Source: DATCJA01 sp963814955
Lineage (GTDB): Bacteria > Acidobacteriota > Vicinamibacteria > Vicinamibacterales > UBA2999
Reading direction: 5' to 3'
Assembly (NCBI GenBank): GCA_963814955.1
Contig: CAWFEX010000008.1
Location: 124,001 to 188,000 of the forward strand
DNA: 64,000 nt
The notes below the pieces were generated by a model. It saw nothing but the letters and a program-made list of their open reading frames with translations. It made no database searches and had not been told where the DNA came from. Shown here in pieces: positions 8,091 through 14,374 of this stretch. Each line of letters starts with the position of its first letter. Positions within the stretch are counted from its first letter, which is position 1. A program made the translations under genes and the position numbers.

Positions 8091-9442
8091 GCGCGACGCA
8101 GAAGGCCAAGGTCGCCGAAGAGCTTCTCCGCCGGTTCGCCGCGGCCATGCGAGCCGTCCAGTTGTATGCGCCGGCACACCCGCTCGTGGCGCGCAGCATC
8201 GACGCCTTCGGCGAAACGCTCGCGCTGGTCCATGCAGGCGCGCCGTCCATCACAATCGGCGTCGTCGGCGAGGACATCGTCGTCGGCGATATCCCCGTGC
8301 CGCGGGCTGCCGAGAGCATGGGCAAGCTGATCCGTCAGTTCGAGAGCGCGGGGATCGAGCGGGTCGTCATCGACCGCGGAGTGCACGCAAGTGAACTGTC
8401 GCAGCTCGTGCAGACGCTCGCCGGCAGCGACGCCAAGGAAGCCACGCGGGCGCTGGGAGGGCTGACGCACATTCGCGTGGGCCGCCTGCAGGCAGAGCAG
8501 GGCACTGACGCACCGACGGGAGACGTCGCGACATATCGACGCCTCTACGAGGATGCCGTCAGCGTCGCGGAGACGTTGTGGGACAGCGCCAAGTCGGAGG
8601 GGAAACCCGATGCGGATGCGGGCCGGACCATCGTCGACACGCTCGCCCAGGAAGTCTCGCAGAACCGTACCGCATTGCTGGCCTTGACCGCGCTCAAGAA
8701 ATACGACAGCTACACGTTCACGCATATGGTGAACGTGTCGATTCTCACGATGGGACAGGCACGCGGCCTCGGTATCGACGGTCCACTGCTTCGCGAGCTT
8801 GGCCTCGCGGCCCTGATGCATGACCTCGGCAAGGTCAAGACGCCGGCAGAAATTCTGAACAAAACCGAGAAGCTGACGGATGGCGAGTTCGACATCCTGC
8901 GCCGTCACACTATCGACGGCGCCGAGATTCTGAGGCGCACGCCGGAAATACCCGCGCTGGCGCCGGTGGTCGCATTCGAGCATCATCTGCGCCTTGACGG
9001 ATCCGGCTATCCAGCGGGCGTCTCGCGCGCGTCGCTGAACCTGGCCACGATGCTCACCGGCATCGCGGATGTTTACGACGCCATGCGATCGCAGCGTGTT
9101 TACCAGGACGCTTCTCCAACGGATCGCATTCTGGCGGTGCTGCAGCGGAACGACGGAAAGCAGTTCGATCAGAACCTCGTTCGGCGGTTCGTGCAGCTTG
9201 TCGGCATTTACCCGGTCGGGAATCTGGTCCGCCTGAACACCAAAGATGTTGCGGTGGTGCTCAAGACGTACGCCCCTGATCCGTATCGGCCGCGGGTGCG
9301 CGTGCTGATCGACCGAACGGGCAGGAAAATAGATCATCCACTCGAGCTGAACCTGTGGGAAACGCGCGAAGACGAGCCGCAATCAATCGAAGCCCCTCTG
9401 GATCCCGCTGACTACGATTTCGACCCGCTCACGTATCTCTAG
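8087..9442 (+). CDS. HD-GYP domain protein (probable cyclic dinucleotide phosphodiesterase)
   Basis: ATG 8087 overlaps the previous stop and gives 451 residues. An N-terminal domain (residues about 10-120) is shared with the upstream HEAT protein. The HD-GYP domain follows at about residues 190-390 with MHDLGKVKTP, RRHTIDGAEIL, HHLRLDGSGYP and IADVYDAMRSQRVY. HD-GYP proteins hydrolyse cyclic di-GMP or related dinucleotides. The usual glutamate after the HH pair is leucine here, but the histidines and aspartates are kept. No receiver or membrane domain is seen, so activity is probably set through the N-terminal domain and the HEAT partner. Confidence 0.88.
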   Translation: MSATQKAKVAEELLRRFAAAMRAVQLYAPAHPLVARSIDAFGETLALVHAGAPSITIGVVGEDIVVGDIPVPRAAESMGKLIRQFESAGIERVVIDRGVHASELSQLVQTLAGSDAKEATRALGGLTHIRVGRLQAEQGTDAPTGDVATYRRLYEDAVSVAETLWDSAKSEGKPDADAGRTIVDTLAQEVSQNRTALLALTALKKYDSYTFTHMVNVSILTMGQARGLGIDGPLLRELGLAALMHDLGKVKTPAEILNKTEKLTDGEFDILRRHTIDGAEILRRTPEIPALAPVVAFEHHLRLDGSGYPAGVSRASLNLATMLTGIADVYDAMRSQRVYQDASPTDRILAVLQRNDGKQFDQNLVRRFVQLVGIYPVGNLVRLNTKDVAVVLKTYAPDPYRPRVRVLIDRTGRKIDHPLELNLWETREDEPQSIEAPLDPADYDFDPLTYL

Positions 9443-10969
9443 TTGGTGAAACCCTTTGCTTTGGTCGTCGCGATCGCCTGGCTTGCGGCTGTCGTCACCC
9501 AGCACGCCCAGCTGATATCACTCCCGGTGCTCGTGTCCGAGACCGCCCCCGCGGGGATCGACCGCGGCGTGCACGACCTGGATCAGCCTCGGAGCCCTGG
9601 TACGGACGCCAGCTCGCGAAGCACGGTCAACCGTGAAACGTTCCTGCGCGGCAGCATCATCGTCAAGTTCCGGCGCGGGTTGTCCACCGACGTGCGGCGC
9701 AGGCTGCTCGCGCAGGTGAGCGGCGACGCTGAGGCGCCGCTCAGTTACGCGCCCTTCGACATTGTCTCCATCGATCCGGCTGCAGACCCGGAAGCCATCG
9801 CGCGACGGCTGGATGCACAACCAGAGGTCGAGTACGCGCAGGCGCGCTACCGGGTTTATCCACGGTTCACTCCCAACGATCCGCAGTACTCGCGGCAGTG
9901 GAACTACCCGGTTATCGACATGGAGCGCGCATGGGACATCAACCCCGGCGCAACACCATCGATCACGGTCGCCGTTCTCGATAGCGGCGTGGCGTTTCGG
10001 TCGGGAGTCATGCGATACGAGGCGCGCGCGTTCAACTTCGAGGATGACGAACTGGCTTTTCCGGCCCTGGGCACCATCGACGTTCCGTTTGCCGCCGCCC
10101 CTGATCTCGCGGGGCCAGATCGATTCGTATCGCCCCGCGATTTCATCTGGGACACGAACAACCCGTTCGATCTCGACGGTCATGGTACGCACGTGTCCGG
10201 TACGGTCGGCCAGTTGACGAACAACGGTGTCGGCGTCGCCGGCATGGCGTTCAACGTGCGCATCATGCCGGTAAAGGTGATTGCATCCGCGTGGGACGAC
10301 ATCTTCGGCAGTCCGCACGTTGGCACGGACGACGTGGTGGCCAGAGCCATACGGTACGCGGTCGACAACGGCGCCAAGGTCATCAATCTGAGCATTGGCC
10401 GATCGGGGCGTCCAGCGCCGGCCGTGCATGAAGCTGTTTCATACGCGGTTGCGAACGGAGCCTTCGTCGTCGTGGCCGGCGGAAACGCATTCGAAGACGG
10501 CAACCAGATCGAACGCTACGCCGAGTTCGCTCCCGATATCGACGGAATGGTTTCAGTTGGGGCGATCGGCCGGGACAGGCGGCGGGCGTTTTATTCGAAC
10601 ACGGGCCCGTACATCGAACTCGTTGCCCCCGGCGGCAACTCCCGCATTAGTGGAAGCAGCGGGGCCATTCTTCAGCAGACGTTCGACTTCGATCTGGTCG
10701 ACACGTTTGCCCGCGGGCCTGCGCTGTACGGCGCGCCCCGGTTCGATGTGTTCGCCTATGAATTTCTGCAGGGAACGTCGATGGCGGCTCCTCACGTGGC
10801 TGGCTTCGCCGCCCTGCTCATGCAGCAGGGAATCACGAGCCCGGCGGCGATTGAGGCTGCCATGAAGAGGTACGCAACCGATCTCGGACCGTCGGGGCGC
10901 GATGACGACTACGGGTACGGATTGATCAACCCGCGCGGGTCACTGCGTGGACTGGGGCTGGCGCGTTGA
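9443..10969 (+). CDS. Secreted subtilisin-family (S8) serine protease
   Basis: A 508-residue protein that starts directly after the HD-GYP stop at TTG 9443 (or GTG 9446). A hydrophobic signal segment spans about residues 5-20. A propeptide-like region (SIIVKFRRG, QPEVEYAQARYRV) is the inhibitor I9/fervidolysin type. The catalytic triad is visible: Asp in VAVLDSGVAF near 180, His in DGHGTHVSGTVG near 250, Ser in GTSMAAPHVAGFAALL near 446. The oxyanion asparagine is in VVAGGN. It should be exported and self-processed. No C-terminal anchor is visible. It is translationally coupled to the genes on both sides. Confidence 0.93.
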   Translation: MVKPFALVVAIAWLAAVVTQHAQLISLPVLVSETAPAGIDRGVHDLDQPRSPGTDASSRSTVNRETFLRGSIIVKFRRGLSTDVRRRLLAQVSGDAEAPLSYAPFDIVSIDPAADPEAIARRLDAQPEVEYAQARYRVYPRFTPNDPQYSRQWNYPVIDMERAWDINPGATPSITVAVLDSGVAFRSGVMRYEARAFNFEDDELAFPALGTIDVPFAAAPDLAGPDRFVSPRDFIWDTNNPFDLDGHGTHVSGTVGQLTNNGVGVAGMAFNVRIMPVKVIASAWDDIFGSPHVGTDDVVARAIRYAVDNGAKVINLSIGRSGRPAPAVHEAVSYAVANGAFVVVAGGNAFEDGNQIERYAEFAPDIDGMVSVGAIGRDRRRAFYSNTGPYIELVAPGGNSRISGSSGAILQQTFDFDLVDTFARGPALYGAPRFDVFAYEFLQGTSMAAPHVAGFAALLMQQGITSPAAIEAAMKRYATDLGPSGRDDDYGYGLINPRGSLRGLGLAR

Positions 10970-11589
10970 AAGCCTTCGTCGCTGCCGCAGTGCTCCTCCT
11001 CGCCGGTCCCGCCGAGGCCCAAACCGGCTTCACGCTGCGCGGCTTCGCCGACGTCGGATCCTCGTCATTTGCAGCGGAACGCAGCTTCAGAGCGGTGCTC
11101 GGAAGCAACCGTGGGCTGGTATTTGGCGGCGGGGTCGAAGCACTGGTGGCGCGGCGGATCTTCGTGAGCTTGCGCGCATCGCGCCTCCGCCGGACCGGCG
11201 AGCGCGTGTTCGTGTTCAACGATCGGCAGTTCAACCTTGGAATTCCCGTAACGGTCACGATCGCGCCGCTGGAAATCACCGGCGGATATCGATTCGCGCC
11301 GCGAGCGCGGCTGGTGCCCTATGCCGGCGCCGGCATCGGGTGGCATCGTTACGAAGAGTCGTCGGCGTTCGCAGACCCCGGAGAAAACATCGAGGACCGA
11401 TTTACCGGATTCCACCTTGCGGGTGGAGCTGAACTGCGACTGACACGGTGGGTCGGCGCTGCCTTCGACGCGGAGTGGTCGACAGTGCCAAACGCCCTCG
11501 GAGAGGGCCCAAACAGCGTATCGCGCGAGTTCCAGGAGTCGAACCTGGGCGGCGTCACGTATCGAATCAAAATAGTGGTAGGACAGTGA
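10966..11589 (+). CDS. Small outer-membrane beta-barrel protein
   Basis: A 207-residue protein from a TTG start that overlaps the protease stop (TTGA). A classic signal peptide (LLLAGPAEAQ, cleavage near residue 19) is followed by alternating amphipathic strands rich in Gly and aromatics (GGGVEAL, ITGGYRF, LVPYAGAGIGWHRYEES). It ends in a strand, TYRIKIVVGQ. This is the layout of 8-stranded OMP barrels of the OprF/OmpW-like superfamily. No substrate or enzyme motif is visible. Coupling to the secreted protease suggests a shared envelope function, but that is inference. Confidence 0.75.
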   Translation: MKAFVAAAVLLLAGPAEAQTGFTLRGFADVGSSSFAAERSFRAVLGSNRGLVFGGGVEALVARRIFVSLRASRLRRTGERVFVFNDRQFNLGIPVTVTIAPLEITGGYRFAPRARLVPYAGAGIGWHRYEESSAFADPGENIEDRFTGFHLAGGAELRLTRWVGAAFDAEWSTVPNALGEGPNSVSREFQESNLGGVTYRIKIVVGQ

Positions 11590-11930
11590 GCGATTTTCGC
11601 GGGCGGGTGCTGGCAGTGGTGCGGCGGATTCCGGCCGGCAGGGTCGCCACTTATGGCGACGTCGCTGAGTTGGCCGGACGCCCGCGAGCGTGGCGAGCCG
11701 TCGGCAACATCATGCGCAACTGCCACGATCCCGCGACGCCCTGTCATCGCGTCATTGCCGCAGCGGGCGCGCTGGGCGGCTACGGCGGTCATCTGCAGCT
11801 GAAGCGCGAGCTTCTCCGGGCCGAAGGCGTGGACGTCGGAATGACCCGGGTTCGACGATTTCACGTCATCCGTTGGAGCGCCAAGAGTAGGACGACGGCC
11901 AAGAGTACGACACCGGCCAGGCGGCGCTGA
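11586..11930 (+). CDS. MGMT-type alkylated-DNA repair domain protein
   Basis: A 114-residue protein from a GTG start that overlaps the preceding stop (GTGA). It has IPAGRVATYGDVAELAG (helix-turn-helix), the active-site PCHRV at about residue 57, and GGYGGHLQLKRELLRAEG. It therefore matches the C-terminal DNA-binding and alkyl-acceptor domain of O6-methylguanine-DNA methyltransferase, without the N-terminal domain. The acceptor cysteine is intact, unlike ATL proteins, where it is Trp or Ala. It may therefore still accept alkyl groups. The last 20 residues are basic and low-complexity. Confidence 0.85.
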   Translation: MSDFRGRVLAVVRRIPAGRVATYGDVAELAGRPRAWRAVGNIMRNCHDPATPCHRVIAAAGALGGYGGHLQLKRELLRAEGVDVGMTRVRRFHVIRWSAKSRTTAKSTTPARRR

Positions 11931-12113
11931 CCCTTACCTCATCTGTTGTCTCACTGGAATCGTGGTCTGAGAGACTGTATTTTCACTGTGCAATTGTCGG
12001 GCGATGTCCCATAGTGCGAGTCGGCCAGTTTGCTGTAATTCGATTCGCCGATCGCAAAGTCCATAAAGGCCTGCGGGATGTCTTAACGCGTACACGAGAA
12101 TCTCGGGATATGC

Positions 12114-13331
12114 ATGAATGACGGCCTCGGCCGGCGGCCGCGCGTCTCGCGCGAAACGAGACTGCTTCTTATCACGGCGCTGCTGTCTGTCGTCGCACTG
12201 TGGATACTGGCGCGGATTCGGTTTCCGGATCAGCCCGCCGGTACACCGGTTCAACCTCTTCTGACTCAGCTGGCATCCCGGCCGGCCCTCGACAGCCTCG
12301 CCCTCGAAATAGCTCAGCTTAGACCACGCCTCGAACCGCTGATGGCTGGTTCCGCTCTTCGAATCCGAGAGAATGCGGCACTGACGCTGCTCGACAACAA
12401 CTGGCGGCAGCGGGACGACGTCCTGAGCTTCGATCCCGTGTCGCGGCTTGCCGTCATCGAAGCGCCATTCCTCCCCGCACCTCCGCCTGTTCCGTGGACT
12501 CCACGCGCTCCAGAGGAACCTCGCTACCTGATCGTCATTAATGATTCGGGTGGTGCGTTCGCGCTACGGCCCGTTTTCGTCGGGTCGCTGGCAGTCACGC
12601 GAAGTCCGCTCTGGCCTCAGCCAATCTGGGTGATACCGCCGAACACCGATCTGACGCCGGGCTCGTTTGTGTTTACGACCGACGCCCTGCTCGCCGGCAT
12701 CGTGGTGGCCGAGGAGCGTCGGCTGGCGATTGTTCCCGGCACGGTCGTGTTGGCGGAGGCGGATCGCCTTGTCAATCAACCACCGAGCGCGTTTGGAGAG
12801 CTTGGCATCGAGGTCCAGGGACTCACAGCGCCCATCGCGAGAGCCACGGGCGCGATGACCGGCGTGATCGTGACCCAGGTCGATCCGAACGGTCCGTCTG
12901 CGGACGCAGTAGCGGTAGGCGACGTGCTGGAAGCTGTGAACGGGAGCGCGGTCGAGACGCCTCTGCACTGGAGAGCGCGGGCGTCGAGGCTGATGGCCGA
13001 CGAATCCGTGAAACTCCGCGTGCGGCGGAACGGAGAGACTCATGAGCTCGATCTCGTCGCCGCGCCGCACGCGCCCAACGAAGAACGCTCGCTCGGCCTG
13101 GAACTGCGCAGTGTGCCGGGAGTCGGTTCGGCCATTACGCAGGTGGAGACGGGATCGCTCGCCGATCACGCCGGGCTGCGTGCCGGTGACGTGATTACGC
13201 TCGTCGGAACCGCGAAGGCGCCTTCAGCGGCGGCGGTAATGCGAGCCATCCGACAGGCGCCGGCCGGTCAAGCCGTTCTGGTCGCATACGTGCGGAACGG
13301 CGCTCACGCAGTCACGGCGCTGGAGAAGTAA
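12114..13331 (+). CDS. Membrane-anchored two-PDZ protein with a degenerate trypsin-like domain
   Basis: A 405-residue protein with one N-terminal membrane segment (about residues 16-34), so the bulk is probably periplasmic. Residues about 80-225 have the strand pattern of an HtrA protease domain (LAVIEAPFL, TPGSFVFTTDALLAGIVVAE). No GNSGG serine motif or convincing His/Asp pair is seen, so it looks catalytically dead. Two PDZ domains follow: LGIEVQGLTAP...VGDVLEAVNG and LGLELRSVPG...LRAGDVITLVG. It is the first gene of the trehalose/antiporter unit, and its stop (TAATG) overlaps the next start. It may be an adaptor for the downstream membrane proteins. Confidence 0.78.
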   Translation: MNDGLGRRPRVSRETRLLLITALLSVVALWILARIRFPDQPAGTPVQPLLTQLASRPALDSLALEIAQLRPRLEPLMAGSALRIRENAALTLLDNNWRQRDDVLSFDPVSRLAVIEAPFLPAPPPVPWTPRAPEEPRYLIVINDSGGAFALRPVFVGSLAVTRSPLWPQPIWVIPPNTDLTPGSFVFTTDALLAGIVVAEERRLAIVPGTVVLAEADRLVNQPPSAFGELGIEVQGLTAPIARATGAMTGVIVTQVDPNGPSADAVAVGDVLEAVNGSAVETPLHWRARASRLMADESVKLRVRRNGETHELDLVAAPHAPNEERSLGLELRSVPGVGSAITQVETGSLADHAGLRAGDVITLVGTAKAPSAAAVMRAIRQAPAGQAVLVAYVRNGAHAVTALEK

Positions 13332-14374
13332 TGCGGCGGCTGTCTGACGGCATGCTGCTGTTGATTGTCGGCACGGCCCTGGGGCCGCTCGGTCTGAACA
13401 TCCTTTCCACAGCGACGCTTTCGATCCTCGACCCGGCGATGCCCGTGGCCCTCGTTGCGCTCGGCATACTCGTGGGACTCGGGATAGGCGCACACCGGTC
13501 CGGCAGCAAACGCGTGGTTGTCGCGGCAGTTGTGGAAACGGCGCTGACGGTCGCGGCCGTTTCGGCCGCCGTGCTGTTCATTGGTCCTGCGTGGGGCCTC
13601 TCCACTGCCTTGCCGTTCTGGATGGTAGCGCTGGTGCTCGGCATCTGCGCCGCGCCATCCGCTGCTGCATCGCTGCACACTCCGCTCGATTCTCGTTCTG
13701 CGGCGAGAAGAGTCGGAGACATGGACGGGCTCCTCTCGATCGCTCTCGGCGGAGTGGCTCTCGCGCTGTTGCGCGAGCAATCGACTGCCGCCGCACTGCC
13801 GGTCCTGGCCCAGGCATGCGGAGTAGCACTCGTGATCGTGCTCGGCGCGTGGCTTCTGATCCGTACGTCATCATCTGAAACCGAGCAGCGTGTGTTCACC
13901 GCGGCTCTTTTGTTGCTGCTTGGGGGAGCCGCCGACTATCTGTCGCTGTCGGCGCTGCTCAGCGGGCTCATCGCCGGCGTTTTCCTGCAGGTCGTTGGCG
14001 GAACGGTACGCGACTCCGTCCGCCGTGACGTTCTGCACTTCGAGCGTCCACTTCTCGTGCTGGTCCTGGTCGTCAGCGGCGCTCGACTCGAGCTTCAGAC
14101 GCCGTGGCTCGGCCTCGGTGTGATCTACCTGCTGGTTCGCACCGCCGCCAAGCTCGCGGGCGGATGGGCCGCCGGCGCGGTCGTCGTCCCGCGCCCGGCG
14201 GGCAATCTGGGCATCTCGCTGCTCGCACCCGGGATCCTCGGCATTGCGTTCGCGCTCAACGTCGTGAGGGCCGGAGGAGCGAGTGCGGAACCCATGCTGG
14301 CGGTGGCGGCGGTTGGCGCCATCGGTTCGGACGTCATTTCCAGTTTCATCCGGTCCAGCGGAGACAGCGAATGA
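13331..14374 (+). CDS. Antiporter-like integral membrane protein
   Basis: A 347-residue, almost wholly hydrophobic protein with about 10 predicted membrane segments. It has repeated Gly/Ala/Leu helices (LLLIVGTALGPLGL, ALGILVGLGIG, LSALLSGLIAGVFLQ, LGISLLAPGILGIAFAL). The arrangement resembles the CPA2/Na-H exchanger fold, but it is shorter than typical CPA2 transporters. I see no strong ion-binding ND or DD pair. It overlaps both neighbours by 1-4 bases. It may be a partner subunit for the antiporter half of the next protein. Confidence 0.7.
   Translation: MRRLSDGMLLLIVGTALGPLGLNILSTATLSILDPAMPVALVALGILVGLGIGAHRSGSKRVVVAAVVETALTVAAVSAAVLFIGPAWGLSTALPFWMVALVLGICAAPSAAASLHTPLDSRSAARRVGDMDGLLSIALGGVALALLREQSTAAALPVLAQACGVALVIVLGAWLLIRTSSSETEQRVFTAALLLLLGGAADYLSLSALLSGLIAGVFLQVVGGTVRDSVRRDVLHFERPLLVLVLVVSGARLELQTPWLGLGVIYLLVRTAAKLAGGWAAGAVVVPRPAGNLGISLLAPGILGIAFALNVVRAGGASAEPMLAVAAVGAIGSDVISSFIRSSGDSE

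Noticed and set aside
8078..9382. Long minus-strand frame opposite the HD-GYP gene
   Set aside because: Antisense to a protein with intact HD-GYP motifs; composition typical of a shadow frame.
12095..12105. Small palindrome cgagaatctcg just before the PDZ gene
   Set aside because: Stem of five with a one-base loop is too short to call an operator without other copies.
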